Numbered from the stretch's first letter, positions 22,176-32,446 are shown. The stretch is DNA of 64,000 nt from Agromyces flavus (GCF_900104685.1 NZ_LT629755.1:1984001-2048000); one strand, 5' to 3'. A program made the numbers and translations. The notes: a model not told the origin generated them from the letters alone.

Positions 22176-23705
22176 TCAGCACCCGGGGTCGGACGAGGGC
22201 ACGGTTCCGTCGAGGAAATACGCCTCGACGGCCTGGTCGACGCACGCATTGGACTTGCGATAGGCGGTGTGCCCCTCGCCGTCGTAGGTCACGAGCACGC
22301 CGCTGTCGAGCTGATCGGCGAGCGCGACCGCGTCGTCGTAGGGGGTGGCCGGATCGCCGGTCGTGCCGACGACGAGGATGGGCGCCGCGCCCTCGGCGGT
22401 GGTGGGCGCTGGCGGCCCGTCGGCCGCATACGGCCAGTTCGCACACCCGATGTCGCCGAAGCTGAAGTACGGCCCGATGATCGGCGCGGCCTCGGCGAGC
22501 TCGGCCGCCCGCTGCCGCATCGACGAGACATCATCGTCGTAGGTGTTATCGAGGCAGTTGATCGCGCGGAACGCTTCGACCGAGTTGTCGCGGTACGTGC
22601 CGTCGGTCTCGCGGCCGTTGTAGCCGTCGGCGAACGCGAGGGCCGTATCGGCCTGGCCGAACATGACGGACTCGAACATGTCGCTGAGGTACGGCCAGGT
22701 CTCGGGACTGTAGAGCGGATAGATGATCGCGAGCACGAGGGCGTCGGCGCCGAGCTGCCGCCCGTCGCTGCCCTGCAGCGGACTCGCGTCGACCGAGGCG
22801 AGCAGGCGCCCGACCTCGTCGGCCGCTTCGTCGACCGTGCCCGCGAACGGGCATTCGTCGGACGCGAGGCAGTCGGCGAGGTAGCCCTTCAGCGCGTGCT
22901 CGAACCCGATCGATTGGGCGATGTTCACTTCGTCGAGGGTGGTCGTCGGGTCGACCGCGCCATCGAGCACGAGGCGGCCCACCTTGTCGGGGTAGAGGTC
23001 GGCGTAGGTCGCGCCGAGGAGCGTGCCGTAGGAATACCCGAGGTAATTCAGCTTCTCGTCGCCGACGATCGCGCGCAACAGGTCGAGGTCGCGCGCCGCG
23101 CTTTCGGTGTCGACATTGGCGAGCAGCTCGCCCGTGCGGTGGGCACACGCGGCGCCGAAGTCCTCGTTGGCATCTCTGGCGGCGGCGATCCACTCGTCGC
23201 TGCCGCGCTCGGCCGGGATCACGCCGTAGAGGAACGCGTCCTTCTCGGCGTCGTCGTCGAAGCAGGTCACGGGGGTGGAGCGCCCCACGCCGCGTGGATC
23301 GAACCCGACCACGTCGAAGTGCTCTTGGAGACGAGGGCCGACCGCGTAGCCGAGTGATTCGGAGATGAACTCGTACCCGGACGCGCCCGGGCCACCCGGA
23401 TTCACGAGCAGCGATCCCTGCTTCTCGCCCCGCGCAGGCTGCCGCACCAGCGCGAGCTCGATGGAGTCGGTCTCGGGCGCCGACCAGTCGAGAGGCGCAG
23501 TGGCCGTGGCGCACTGCATCTGGCCGCAGGGTTCCCACTCGAGCACCTGTTCGTAGTACGGCTCGAGCTCGGCGCTCACCTTCTCGCCCGTCGGCTCGGA
23601 GCGCGCACTGCCCGGCCCTGTCAGGAACGACGGGAGGGAGCATCCGCTCATGACCAGGACGGTCGCCGCGGCGACCGCCGCCAGCCATCGGCGCGCGCGC
23701 CTCAC
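22176..23705 (-). CDS. TAP-like alpha/beta hydrolase lipoprotein (tripeptidyl aminopeptidase type)
   Basis: 509 residues from a GTG at 23705 that overlaps the holB stop (GTGA). The N-terminus is a lipoprotein signal with lipobox MSGC and lipidated Cys22. The S33-type fold shows LVNPGGPGASGYEFI, DVVGFDPRGVGRSTPV, nucleophile elbow YLGYSYGTLLGATYAD and the C-terminal TAP domain APILVVGTTGDPATPY followed by GEGHTAYRKS. Relatives remove tripeptides from peptide N-termini outside the cell. It is coupled to the replication genes only by position, a common actinobacterial arrangement. Confidence 0.88.
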   Translation of the reverse strand: MRRARRWLAAVAAATVLVMSGCSLPSFLTGPGSARSEPTGEKVSAELEPYYEQVLEWEPCGQMQCATATAPLDWSAPETDSIELALVRQPARGEKQGSLLVNPGGPGASGYEFISESLGYAVGPRLQEHFDVVGFDPRGVGRSTPVTCFDDDAEKDAFLYGVIPAERGSDEWIAAARDANEDFGAACAHRTGELLANVDTESAARDLDLLRAIVGDEKLNYLGYSYGTLLGATYADLYPDKVGRLVLDGAVDPTTTLDEVNIAQSIGFEHALKGYLADCLASDECPFAGTVDEAADEVGRLLASVDASPLQGSDGRQLGADALVLAIIYPLYSPETWPYLSDMFESVMFGQADTALAFADGYNGRETDGTYRDNSVEAFRAINCLDNTYDDDVSSMRQRAAELAEAAPIIGPYFSFGDIGCANWPYAADGPPAPTTAEGAAPILVVGTTGDPATPYDDAVALADQLDSGVLVTYDGEGHTAYRKSNACVDQAVEAYFLDGTVPSSDPGC

Positions 23706-24886
23706 GATCGCACCCCTCGTGCCGGCTCGGGACGCCGGATCGCCGCGACCAGCATCGCCTCGAGCGCGAGCGCGGGCTGCACGTTGCCGTCGATGCGGGT
23801 ACGGGCCTCCTGGATGGCGTCGAGCGTGGCGAGCGTTCGTGCGGGCGGGGCGGATGCCGCGGCCCGCGCGATGTCGTCGGCGATCTCGACGTTGACCAGC
23901 TCGACGTCGGCACCGAGCTGGGTGATGAGGATGTCGCGGAACAGCGAGGCGAGGTCGACCAGGATGCGGTCGATGCCGTCGCGCAGGCTCCGGGTCGCGC
24001 GACGCTTCTGGTCCTCCTCGAGCGCCCGCAGCTGGGAGCGGAGGGCGGCCGGCACGGCCTGGCCGGGTGCCACGCCGAGCGAGCGGAGGGTGTGCTCGCG
24101 TTCCTCGGCGTCGCGCAGCTCGGTGATCGCCTTCGCGTCGTCACCGGCGATCTCGAGCATCCGAGCCGCCGCGGCGACGGCGCCCGGCGTGGACCGGACC
24201 GAGAGCGCGAGGCGGAGGGTCTCGGCACGACGGTCGCGCGCCTCGACGCTCGTGGCCAATCGGTGCGCCATGCCGATGTGGCTCTGCGCCTCTCGCGCGG
24301 CGCGCTCGGCGATGATCGGATCGACGCCGTCACGGCGCGCCAGGAGCGCGGCGACATCGGCCACGCTCGGCACCTGGAGTCGCACCGACCGTACGCGCGA
24401 TCGGATGGTGGGGATGAGGTCGGCCTCGCTCGGCGCACACAGGATCCAGACGGTGCGCTCCGGCGGCTCCTCGAGCTCTTTCAGCAGCACGTTCGAGGTC
24501 TGCTCGGTCATCCGGTCGGCATCCTCGACGACGATGACGCGGTGGCGTCCGACCGACGGCGCGTAGTGCGAGCGCTCGACGATCTTGCGCACGTCGGCGA
24601 CCTTGATGATCACGCCCTCGGTCGCGAGCACGTGGAGATCGGGGTGGCTTCGCGCGACGACCTGCGCGTGCACCGCCTCATCGCCGTCGGGCGCGCCCGA
24701 GAGCAGCGCCTCGGCGAACGCGTAGGCGAGGTTGGAGCGACCGGAACCGGGCGGACCGGTGATCAGCCAGGAGTGCGTCATGTCGGACGACACGGGGGCG
24801 CCGTGCGCGGCCGTCGACGCGGTCGCCGCCGCGCGCAGCACGGCGATCGCGGCATCCTGGCCGGTCAGGTCGCTCCACACGGTCAC
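23702..24886 (-). CDS. holB: DNA polymerase III delta' subunit
   Basis: 394 residues from the ATG at 24886. It is an AAA+ clamp-loader subunit with N-terminal VWSDLTGQDAAIAVLRAA, Walker A-like ITGPPGSGRSNLAYAFAEAL, VIVVEDADRMTEQTSNVLLK and sensor region WILCAPSEADLIPTIRSR. Many delta' proteins carry a four-Cys zinc module after Walker A; here the region DGDEAVHAQVVARSHPDLHV has none. It works with DnaX and HolA to load the sliding clamp. It lies 50 bases after tmk and overlaps the TAP-like gene. Confidence 0.92.
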   Translation of the reverse strand: MTVWSDLTGQDAAIAVLRAAATASTAAHGAPVSSDMTHSWLITGPPGSGRSNLAYAFAEALLSGAPDGDEAVHAQVVARSHPDLHVLATEGVIIKVADVRKIVERSHYAPSVGRHRVIVVEDADRMTEQTSNVLLKELEEPPERTVWILCAPSEADLIPTIRSRVRSVRLQVPSVADVAALLARRDGVDPIIAERAAREAQSHIGMAHRLATSVEARDRRAETLRLALSVRSTPGAVAAAARMLEIAGDDAKAITELRDAEEREHTLRSLGVAPGQAVPAALRSQLRALEEDQKRRATRSLRDGIDRILVDLASLFRDILITQLGADVELVNVEIADDIARAAASAPPARTLATLDAIQEARTRIDGNVQPALALEAMLVAAIRRPEPARGVRS

Positions 24887-24936
24887 GATTCCACGCTACC
24901 TGCCGCCGCCGACGCGGATGCCGCTCCCCGGCGCAC

Positions 24937-25557
24937 TCACAGCAGGGGCTCGACCCGCTCGGAGATACGCGCGGCGATCTCGTCGACGGGCAGCGTCGCG
25001 TCGACGACGAGGAAGCGCTCGGGCTCGGCGGCAGCGAGGCCCAGGTACGCGTCGCGGACCCTGGCGTGGAACTCCCCCGCCTCGGCCTCGAGCCGGTCGT
25101 ACCGCGTGCGCGCATCCTGGAGGCGGCCTTGCGCGACGTCCCATGGCAGGTCGAGCAGGACCGTGAGGTCGGGCATGAGGCCCTCGGTCGCCCAGTCGGA
25201 CAGCGCGCGCACCTCGCGCGCGTCGAGCACCCGGCCAGCACCTTGGTATGCGACCGACGAGTCGACATACCGGTCTTGGACCACCACGTCGCCGCGGGCG
25301 ATGGCGGGCCGCACGACCGTGGCGACGTGGTGCGCCCGGTCGGCCGCGTAGAGCAGCGCCTCGGCCCGCGGCGCGACGTCGCCGCGATGGTGCAGCACGA
25401 TCTCGCGGACCTCGACGCCGACGGGCGTGCCGCCGGGTTCCCGCGTCCGGAGGACCGCACGACCATGCTCGGCGAGCCACTGCTCGAGCAGGCTCGCCTG
25501 CGTGGACTTGCCGGAACCGTCGCCGCCCTCGAGGGTGACGAACAGTCCGCGACTCAC
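24937..25557 (-). CDS. tmk: Thymidylate kinase
   Basis: 206 residues from the GTG at 25557, overlapping the topA stop (GTGA). P-loop FVTLEGGDGSGKSTQASLL, the dTMP-binding TREPGGTPVGVEVREI, the DRY-type motif VVVQDRYVDSSVAYQGAGR, and LID region Arg residues in LQDARTRYDRLEAE. It phosphorylates dTMP to dTDP for DNA synthesis. Its place between topA and holB is the normal actinobacterial order, so the three form one replication-related transcription unit. Confidence 0.95.
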   Translation of the reverse strand: MSRGLFVTLEGGDGSGKSTQASLLEQWLAEHGRAVLRTREPGGTPVGVEVREIVLHHRGDVAPRAEALLYAADRAHHVATVVRPAIARGDVVVQDRYVDSSVAYQGAGRVLDAREVRALSDWATEGLMPDLTVLLDLPWDVAQGRLQDARTRYDRLEAEAGEFHARVRDAYLGLAAAEPERFLVVDATLPVDEIAARISERVEPLL

Positions 25558-28328
25558 GCCGAGCTCGACTTCTTCGAGCGCGTCGAGGTCGAACGCTTCG
25601 CCGTGGTCGTCCGCTTGGCGCGCGGCGCGGCGGGACCCTTGTCGCGCTTGACCTGGAGCAGTTCCGCCGCACGTTCGAACGTGATGTCCTCGACGGATTC
25701 GCCGCGCGGGATCGTCGCGTTCGTCGTCCCGTCGGTCACGTACGGTCCGAACCGGCCGTCCTTGACTTTGATCGGCTTGCCGCTGACCGGGTCCTCGGCG
25801 AACTCCTTGAGCGCGCTCGATGCGCGACGCGCGCCGTACTTCGGCTGGGCGAGCAACTCGAGCGCGCCGGCCAGGTCGATCTCGAAGATCGCATCCTCGC
25901 TCGGCAGCGTGCGCGTCTCGGCACCCTTCTTCAGGTACGGGCCGTAGCGGCCGTTCTGGGCGGTGATCTCGTCGCCCGACTCGGGGTCGGCCCCGACGAT
26001 GCGCGGCAGGTCGAGGAGCTTCAGCGCGGTCGCGAGGTCGATCTCGGCGGGCTGCATGCTCTTGAACAGCGACGCCGTGCGCGGCTTGGGCGCCGCCGTC
26101 TTCTTCGCCCCGCGCTTGGGCTTGGCGGGCTCGGCGACCTCGCCGGTGGCGGGGTCGACGCGGGCCTCGTCCGCCTCGGGCTCGGGCTCGATCTCGGTGA
26201 CGTACGGCCCGAACCGTCCGTCCTTCACGACCACCTGCTTGCCGTTCTCGGGGTTCGCACCCAGCACCCGGTCGCCCTGCACGGGCGCCTCGATGAGCTC
26301 GCGCGCCTTCTCGGCGGTGAGCTCGTCGGGCGCGAGGTCGTCGGGCAGGTTCACGCGGCGCGGCGGCGCGTCGGGCGCGGCGTCGGCATCCATCGTCTCG
26401 AGGTAGGGCCCGTACTTGCCGATGCGGAGCGTGACGCCCGGCGTGATCTCGACCGAGTTGATCTCGCGCGCGTCGATCTCGCCGAGGTTGTCGACCACTT
26501 GGCGGAGTCCCTTGTGCCGGTCGCTGCCGAAGTAGAACTCGTTGAGCCAGTCCACGCGGTCGGCTTCGCCCGACGCGATGCGATCGAGGTCGTCCTCCAT
26601 CTCGGCGGTGAAGTCGTACTCGACGAGGTCGCCGAAGTGCTCCTCGAGCAGGCGCACCACCGAGAACGCGACCCAGCTCGGCACGAGCGCCTGGCCGCGC
26701 TGCGTGACGTACCCGCGGTCGAGGATGGTGGAGATGATCGAGGCGAACGTCGAGGGTCGTCCGATGCCGAGCTCTTCGAGCCGCTTGACGAGGCTCGCCT
26801 CGGTGTAGCGCGGGGGCGGGCTCGTCTCGTGGCCCTTCTCCTCGAGCTCGGCGAGTCCGACGGCCTGTCCCTCCTTGAGCGGCGGCAGCTTCGCCTCGCC
26901 CGGCGAGTCGTCGGCGTTGCGCTCCTCGTCGCGGCTCTCCTCATATGCGGCGAGGAAGCCGCGGAACGTGATGACGGTGCCGCTCGCGGTGAACTCGGCC
27001 GTGGTGCCCGCCACGGGCGCCGTCGCCGATTCGGGCGTCGTGGCGTCGGCTGCGGTCGGACCGACCTCGATGGTGACGGTCGCCGTCTGGCCCTTGGCGT
27101 CGGCCATCTGCGAGGCGACGGTGCGCTTCCAGATGAGGTCGTACAGCTTGAACTCGCTGCCACGGAGGACGTTCTGCAGTTCGGCCGGCGTGCGGAAGAC
27201 CTCGCCCGACGGGCGGATCGCCTCGTGCGCCTCCTGGGCGTTCTTGGACTTGCCGGCGTACGCGCGCGGCTTGTCGGGCACACTGTCGGCACCGTAGAGC
27301 TTCACGGCCTGCGTGCGCGCGGCCTGAATCGCCTGCTGCGAGAGCGACACCGAATCGGTGCGCATATAGGTGATGTACCCGTTCTCGTACAGCGACTGCG
27401 CCACGCGCATGGTGTCGCGGGCCGACAACCGCAGCTTGCGAGCGGATTCCTGCTGCAGCGTGGAGGTCGTGAACGGTGCCGCCGGGCGCCGCGAGTACGG
27501 CTTGGACTCGACTCGGCTCACACGGCGCGCGACCGCGTCGTCGCGCAACGCCGCGGCCAATGCGTGCGCCGTCGGCTCATCGAGGACGACGGCCTTGCCC
27601 GTCAGTCGACCCGAGTCGTCGAAGTCGCGGCCGGTGGCCACGCGCTCGCCGCCGACGCGGACCAGCTTCGCCTCGAAACCGGAGTCGTCACTCGTGAACC
27701 GGCCGACGAGGTCCCAGTAGGACGCCGGCACGAACGCGAGTCGTTCGCGCTCGCGATCGACGACGAGCCGCGTCGCGGCCGACTGCACGCGACCGGCCGA
27801 CAGGCCCGGTCCGACCTTGCGCCAGAGCACCGGCGACACCTCGTAGCCGTAGAGCCGGTCGAGGATGCGACGGGTCTCCTGCGCGTCGACGAGCGCCGTG
27901 TCGAGCTCGCGGGTCTGGTCCTTCGCCTTGAGGATGGCGTCCTTCGTGATCTCGTGGAACACCATGCGCCGCACGGGCACCTTGGGCTTGAGCTCCTGCA
28001 GCAGGTGCCAGGCGATGGCCTCGCCCTCGCGGTCCTCATCGGTGGCGAGCAGGAGCTCGTCGGCGTCCTTCAGCGCGCGCTTGAGTTCGGCGACCGTCTT
28101 CTTCTTCGAGTCGGAGACCACGTAGTACGGCTCGAACCCGTTCTCGACGTCGACGGAGAACTTGCCCAGCGAGCCCTTCTTGAGCTCGGCCGGGAGGTTC
28201 TTGGGCTCGATGAGGTCGCGGATGTGGCCGACCGAGGAGAGGACCTCGTAGCCGTCGCCGAGGTACGCGGCGATCGACTTCATCTTCGTCGGCGACTCCA
28301 CGATCACGAGCTTCTTCGTGCCTGGCAC
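25554..28328 (-). CDS. topA: DNA topoisomerase I (type IA)
   Basis: 924 residues from the GTG at 28328, chosen because AAGGAG lies four to five bases upstream and the Toprim domain (KKLVIVESPTKMKSIAAYLG) follows at once; upstream codons look non-coding. LLATDEDREGEAIAWHLL holds the metal-binding acids, and the active-site Tyr321 is in GYITYMRTDSVSLS. Instead of zinc fingers the C-terminus has repeated modules of the GRFGPYVT/GRYGPYLK type and ends in a long Lys/Arg-rich tail, as in other actinobacteria. It relaxes negative supercoils. Confidence 0.95.
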   Translation of the reverse strand: MPGTKKLVIVESPTKMKSIAAYLGDGYEVLSSVGHIRDLIEPKNLPAELKKGSLGKFSVDVENGFEPYYVVSDSKKKTVAELKRALKDADELLLATDEDREGEAIAWHLLQELKPKVPVRRMVFHEITKDAILKAKDQTRELDTALVDAQETRRILDRLYGYEVSPVLWRKVGPGLSAGRVQSAATRLVVDRERERLAFVPASYWDLVGRFTSDDSGFEAKLVRVGGERVATGRDFDDSGRLTGKAVVLDEPTAHALAAALRDDAVARRVSRVESKPYSRRPAAPFTTSTLQQESARKLRLSARDTMRVAQSLYENGYITYMRTDSVSLSQQAIQAARTQAVKLYGADSVPDKPRAYAGKSKNAQEAHEAIRPSGEVFRTPAELQNVLRGSEFKLYDLIWKRTVASQMADAKGQTATVTIEVGPTAADATTPESATAPVAGTTAEFTASGTVITFRGFLAAYEESRDEERNADDSPGEAKLPPLKEGQAVGLAELEEKGHETSPPPRYTEASLVKRLEELGIGRPSTFASIISTILDRGYVTQRGQALVPSWVAFSVVRLLEEHFGDLVEYDFTAEMEDDLDRIASGEADRVDWLNEFYFGSDRHKGLRQVVDNLGEIDAREINSVEITPGVTLRIGKYGPYLETMDADAAPDAPPRRVNLPDDLAPDELTAEKARELIEAPVQGDRVLGANPENGKQVVVKDGRFGPYVTEIEPEPEADEARVDPATGEVAEPAKPKRGAKKTAAPKPRTASLFKSMQPAEIDLATALKLLDLPRIVGADPESGDEITAQNGRYGPYLKKGAETRTLPSEDAIFEIDLAGALELLAQPKYGARRASSALKEFAEDPVSGKPIKVKDGRFGPYVTDGTTNATIPRGESVEDITFERAAELLQVKRDKGPAAPRAKRTTTAKRSTSTRSKKSSSA

Positions 28329-28527
28329 CGGACTCCTTATTGCTGATGACACTGGACGGGGAACGCACGACGTCGCCTCGCCCCCGAGCGGTGTGCTGAT
28401 CGGTCGGCGGCGTCGCGCCGACAGGCACACCATACACATTCCGGCCGTGAGCGCACCTGCGGACGGCCGATCGGGCCGAGGGACGCAAGGCCCTTGCCCG
28501 TGTGGAGGACAGGTGCAGAATGACCGC

Positions 28528-28761
28528 ATGGACACGTCATCGGGCACCTATACCGCGAAGCTGATCGACGGGCCGCTCGAGGGCAAGACGGTCTCGACCG
28601 GCTTCCTCGACAGCGGCGACCCGCAACCGCGTCTCGAGATCTCGGGCGACGGCGGCAAGCGCTACGTCTACTCCCGTGCCGCGGGGCTCGAGTTCGCCAC
28701 GCCGGGCGACGACCGGCCCAGCGCGGTCGATTACCGCTTCATCGAGACCGTCTTCGACTGA
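28528..28761 (+). CDS. Conserved small hypothetical protein
   Basis: 77 residues from the ATG at 28528, which sits six bases after CAGAAT (28516-28521). A GTG at 28513 with GGAGG four bases upstream is an alternative start that adds five residues. The protein is soluble and rich in beta-type sequence: SGTYTAKLIDGPLEGKTVST, then RLEISGDGGKRYVYSRAAG and VDYRFIETVFD. I do not recognise a named family; the pattern looks like a small beta-barrel. It is divergent from topA and convergent with prpC. Confidence 0.6.
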   Translation: MDTSSGTYTAKLIDGPLEGKTVSTGFLDSGDPQPRLEISGDGGKRYVYSRAAGLEFATPGDDRPSAVDYRFIETVFD

Positions 28762-28803
28762 CCGACCGGATGCCGCGCACGTATGCCGCGCGGCCAGGCG
28801 CGC

Positions 28804-29940
28804 TCAGACGTGCCGCTCGTCCACCCCGTCGTACGCCGACAGCGGCCTGATCAGGGCGTTGGACGCGGCCTGCTCGATCACGTGCGCCGTCCACCCGGTC
28901 ACCCGCGACGCCACGAAGAGGGGCGTGAAGAGCTCCGTGTCGAACCCCATGAGGTGGTACGCCGGGCCCGACGGATAGTCGAGGTTGGGGTGGATGCCCT
29001 TGCGCGCAGTGAACTCGGTGGCGAGCGCGTCGTAGAGTGACGCGACATCCGGCCGGTCGTAGTGCGCGATGAGCGTGTCGAGCGCGGCCTTCATCGTCGG
29101 GACGCGTGAGTCGCCGTTCTTGTACACGCGATGGCCGAAGCCCATGACCTTGCGCTTCTCGGCGAGCGCCGCGTCGAGCCAGGGCACGACCTCGTCGGCC
29201 GAGCCGATCTCGTCGAAGACGTGCATGACGGCCTCGTTGGCGCCCCCGTGCAGCGGTCCCTTGAGCGCGCCGATCGCGCCGACGACGGCCGAGTGCAGGT
29301 CGGAGAGCGTCGAGGTGATGACGCGCGCCGTGAAGGTCGATGCGTTGAACGAGTGCTCGGCGTAGAGGATCATCGACACGTCGAACGCGTCGACCACGAC
29401 CGGCTCGGGCACCTCGCCGAAGGTCATGTGCAGAAAGTTGGCCGAGTAGTCGAGATCGTCGCGCGGCGGCACGAGGTGCTGTCCTCGGCGCCGGCGCTGG
29501 TCGTAGGCGACGACGGCGGGCAGGGCCGCGAAGAGTCCGGTCGCCTTCACGAGGTTCGCTTCGGGGCTCGAGTCCTGGGCGGCCGGGTCGGACGCGCCCA
29601 TGACGCTCACGGCCGTGCGCACGACGTCCATCGGGTGGCACGTCGTGGGCAGCAGGTCGATCGCGGCCTTCACGTTCGGCTGCAGTGCACGCCCCGCGCG
29701 CTCGGCGGCGCGGAACTCGGCCAGCTCCGCGCCATCCGGCAGCTCGCCGTGCCAGAGCAGGTACGCGACCTCCTCGAACCGCTTGGCCCGGGCAAGTTCC
29801 TGCACGGGGTAGCCGCGGTAGAGCAGCGAGTTCGTCTCGGGATTGACCTTGGAGATCGCCGTGGTGTCGACCACGACGCCGGCCAGGCCCTTGCGGATGT
29901 CGGGGCGCGGCGCGGGCGCGGTCGCGAGGGTGTCGGTCAT
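28804..29940 (-). CDS. prpC: 2-methylcitrate synthase
   Basis: 378 residues from the ATG at 29940. It is in the citrate synthase fold with substrate His196 in AEHSFNASTFTARV, His231 in GPLHGGANEAVMHVF, His270 in VMGFGHRVYKNGDSR and Asp321 in HPNLDYPSGPAYHLMG. Its short length is that of the PrpC/small citrate synthase group, and its position after prpD and prpB makes 2-methylcitrate synthase the best call. It condenses propionyl-CoA with oxaloacetate. A 22-base gap follows prpB. Confidence 0.93.
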   Translation of the reverse strand: MTDTLATAPAPRPDIRKGLAGVVVDTTAISKVNPETNSLLYRGYPVQELARAKRFEEVAYLLWHGELPDGAELAEFRAAERAGRALQPNVKAAIDLLPTTCHPMDVVRTAVSVMGASDPAAQDSSPEANLVKATGLFAALPAVVAYDQRRRRGQHLVPPRDDLDYSANFLHMTFGEVPEPVVVDAFDVSMILYAEHSFNASTFTARVITSTLSDLHSAVVGAIGALKGPLHGGANEAVMHVFDEIGSADEVVPWLDAALAEKRKVMGFGHRVYKNGDSRVPTMKAALDTLIAHYDRPDVASLYDALATEFTARKGIHPNLDYPSGPAYHLMGFDTELFTPLFVASRVTGWTAHVIEQAASNALIRPLSAYDGVDERHV

Positions 29941-29962
29941 GGCGTCGGTTCCTCTCGCGGGT

Positions 29963-30862
29963 TCACCGTGCGACGGTGAAGTTGAAGATCGAGGTGTCGA
30001 AGTGGTTGTAGCCCTCGTAGTCGATGAGCTCGTAGAGGTCGGCGCGGTGCTGCATCTCGGGCAGCAGGCGCGTGAGCGCACCGGCCTCCGTCAGCTCGTC
30101 GAGGCCGCGGCTCGCGGCGCCCATCGCGATGCGCAGCAGCGAGACCGGCCAGATCACGATGTTCATGCCCACGTCGGCGAGCTGCTGCACGGTGAACAGG
30201 TCGCTCTTGCCGAACTCGGTCATGTTCGCCAGCAGGGGCACGTCGACCGCGGCGCGGATCGCGGCGAACTCCTCGAGCGAGGCCATCGCCTCGGGGAAGA
30301 TCGCGTCGGCACCGGCGTCGACGAGGCGCTTGGCCCGGTCGACCGCAGCGTCGAGCCCGTCGACGGCACGGATGTCGGTACGCGCCATGATCAGGAAGTT
30401 CTCGTCGCGGCGCGCATCGACCGCCGCAGCGATCCGCTGCAGGGCGGTGTGCTCGTCGACGACCTGCTTGCCGTCGAGGTGGCCGCACCGCTTCGGGTTG
30501 ACCTGATCCTCGATGTGGAGGCCTGCGAGCCCCGCGTCCTCCATCTCCTGCACGGTGCGGGCGACGTTCATGGGCTCGCCGAAGCCCGTGTCGGCGTCGA
30601 TGATCGCGGGCAGCTCGGTCATCCGGGCGATCTGACTTCCGCGGCCGGCGACCTCGCTCAGCGTCGTGAGCCCGATGTCGGGCAGCCCGAGGTCGGCCGA
30701 GAGCACAGCGCCCGAGATGTAGACGCCCTCGAAGCCCTTGCGCTCGATGAGCCGCGCCGAGAGCGGGTTGAACGCGCCGGGGAAGCGGAGCAGCTCGCCG
30801 CTCGCGAGGCGCTCGCGGAACAGCCGGCGCTTCTCGTGCGCGGGGGTCTGTGCGTAGAGCAT
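29963..30862 (-). CDS. prpB: Methylisocitrate lyase
   Basis: 299 residues from the ATG at 30862 with AGGAGGAGA just upstream. It is a PEP mutase/isocitrate lyase superfamily barrel: GVYISGAVLSADLGLPDIGL, IIDADTGFGEP (metal-binding Asp residues), HIEDQVNPKRCGHLDGKQ with the active-site Cys126 in the KRCGH loop, and IMARTDIRAVDGLDAAVDRA. It cleaves 2-methylisocitrate to pyruvate and succinate, closing the methylcitrate cycle. It is nine bases from prpD and certainly co-transcribed. Confidence 0.95.
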   Translation of the reverse strand: MLYAQTPAHEKRRLFRERLASGELLRFPGAFNPLSARLIERKGFEGVYISGAVLSADLGLPDIGLTTLSEVAGRGSQIARMTELPAIIDADTGFGEPMNVARTVQEMEDAGLAGLHIEDQVNPKRCGHLDGKQVVDEHTALQRIAAAVDARRDENFLIMARTDIRAVDGLDAAVDRAKRLVDAGADAIFPEAMASLEEFAAIRAAVDVPLLANMTEFGKSDLFTVQQLADVGMNIVIWPVSLLRIAMGAASRGLDELTEAGALTRLLPEMQHRADLYELIDYEGYNHFDTSIFNFTVAR

Positions 30863-30871
30863 GTTCTCCTC

Positions 30872-32410
30872 CTAGAAGATGCCGTGGGGCGTCGGGACCG
30901 AGGTGAGCACACCTGGCGCGGCGATGATGGTCAACTGCCCGAGCTCGTCGGGCGTCAGGTGGGGCAGACGCTGCGCGACGTCCAGGAACCGCTCGATCTC
31001 GGCTGCCTCGAGGACATCGGCGGCCAGGGCGCGGAACTTCTCGACATACTGCTCGCGGCCGAACGGGCGCGCGCCGAGCGGGTGAGCGTCGGCGACCGCG
31101 ATCTCGTCGACGATCGTCGTGCCGTCCGTCAGCGTGAGGACCACACGGCCGCCGAACGCCTTCTCGGCGATGTCGAGTGAATGGTAGCGACGCGTCCATT
31201 CCTCGTCCTCGACCGTCGTGACGTTGCGCCAGAGGGCGACGGTCTCGGACCGGCCCGCGCGCTCGGGCGTGTACGAGTCGACGTGGTGCCACGTGCCGTC
31301 GAGGAAGGCCACGGCGAAGATGTACGGGATCGAGTGGTCGAGCGTCTCGCGCGAGGCCGCCGGATCGTACTTCTGCGGGTCGTTCGCGCCCGAGCCGATC
31401 ACGTTGTGGGTGTGGTGCGACGTGTGGATGACGACGCTCGCGATCCTCGACGGATCGGCGACCAGCTCGGGGTGCTCGTGGTGGAGCTTGCGGGCGAGGT
31501 CGATCCAGGCCTGCGCCTGGTACTCGGCCGAGTGCTCCTTGGTGTACGTGTCGAGGATGGCGCGCTTCGCCTCGCCACGCTCGGGCAGCGGCACGTCGTA
31601 CGCCGCGTCGGGCCCGTCGAGCAGCCAGGCGATCACGCCGTCCTCGCCTTCGTAGATCGGCGTGGGGCTGGTCTCGCCGCGCATGGCGCGGTCGACGGCC
31701 TCGACCGCCATCTTCCCCGCGAAGGCCGGTGCATGGGCCTTCCAGGTCGAGATCTCGCCCTTGCGCGACTGGCGCGTCGCGGTGGTCGTGTGCAGCGCCT
31801 GGCCGACGGCCTGGAAGATCGTCTCGGCGTCGAGGCCGAGGAGCGTGCCGATGCCCGCCGCGGCCGACGGGCCGAGGTGCGCGACGTGGTCGATCTTGTG
31901 CTGGTGCAGCGAGATCGCCTTCACGAGGTCGACCTGGATCTCGTATCCGGTCGCGATGCCGCGGACGAGTTCCCGGCCGGTGAGCCCCCGCGCGGCCGCG
32001 AGGTGCTGAGCGACGGCGACGATCGGCGGGATGTTGTCGCCGGGGTGCGAGTACTCGGCCGCGAGGAACGTGTCGTGGTAGTCCAGCTCGCGTACGGCCA
32101 CGCCGTTCGCCCACGCCGCCCATTCCGGGCTCGAGCGCCGCGCGACATCCGCGCCGAACACCGTCGCGCCGTCGCCGCCGACCGAGACCGGATGGCTCAA
32201 CGCCTGGCTGCGCGCCGCGACGACGGGGCGCCGGGTGAGGGATGCGGCCGCGACCGCCGCGTTGTCGATGACGCGGTTCACGACCATCTCGGTCACGTCG
32301 TCGGCGACCTCGACCGGGTCGGCGGCGACCTCGGCGATCTTCCAGGCGAGCTGGCCGTCGCGGGCCAGGTTCTCGTCGCTTCGATGGACGCGCACATGGT
32401 GGAGCTGCAC
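30872..32410 (-). CDS. prpD: 2-methylcitrate dehydratase
   Basis: 512 residues from the GTG at 32410, with GGAAGG six bases upstream. The MmgE/PrpD fold shows VREVDYHD-type sequence ([19 protein letters not shown]), [39 protein letters not shown], the arginine-containing [15 protein letters not shown] and [19 protein letters not shown]. It converts 2-methylcitrate to 2-methyl-cis-aconitate without an iron-sulphur cluster. It is the first enzyme gene of the minus-strand operon, 36 bases after the regulator gene. Confidence 0.94.
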   Translation of the reverse strand: MQLHHVRVHRSDENLARDGQLAWKIAEVAADPVEVADDVTEMVVNRVIDNAAVAAASLTRRPVVAARSQALSHPVSVGGDGATVFGADVARRSSPEWAAWANGVAVRELDYHDTFLAAEYSHPGDNIPPIVAVAQHLAAARGLTGRELVRGIATGYEIQVDLVKAISLHQHKIDHVAHLGPSAAAGIGTLLGLDAETIFQAVGQALHTTTATRQSRKGEISTWKAHAPAFAGKMAVEAVDRAMRGETSPTPIYEGEDGVIAWLLDGPDAAYDVPLPERGEAKRAILDTYTKEHSAEYQAQAWIDLARKLHHEHPELVADPSRIASVVIHTSHHTHNVIGSGANDPQKYDPAASRETLDHSIPYIFAVAFLDGTWHHVDSYTPERAGRSETVALWRNVTTVEDEEWTRRYHSLDIAEKAFGGRVVLTLTDGTTIVDEIAVADAHPLGARPFGREQYVEKFRALAADVLEAAEIERFLDVAQRLPHLTPDELGQLTIIAAPGVLTSVPTPHGIF

Positions 32411-32446
32411 GGTTGACCTTCCGTTCCGGGGTTGTCTGTCTGGGTG

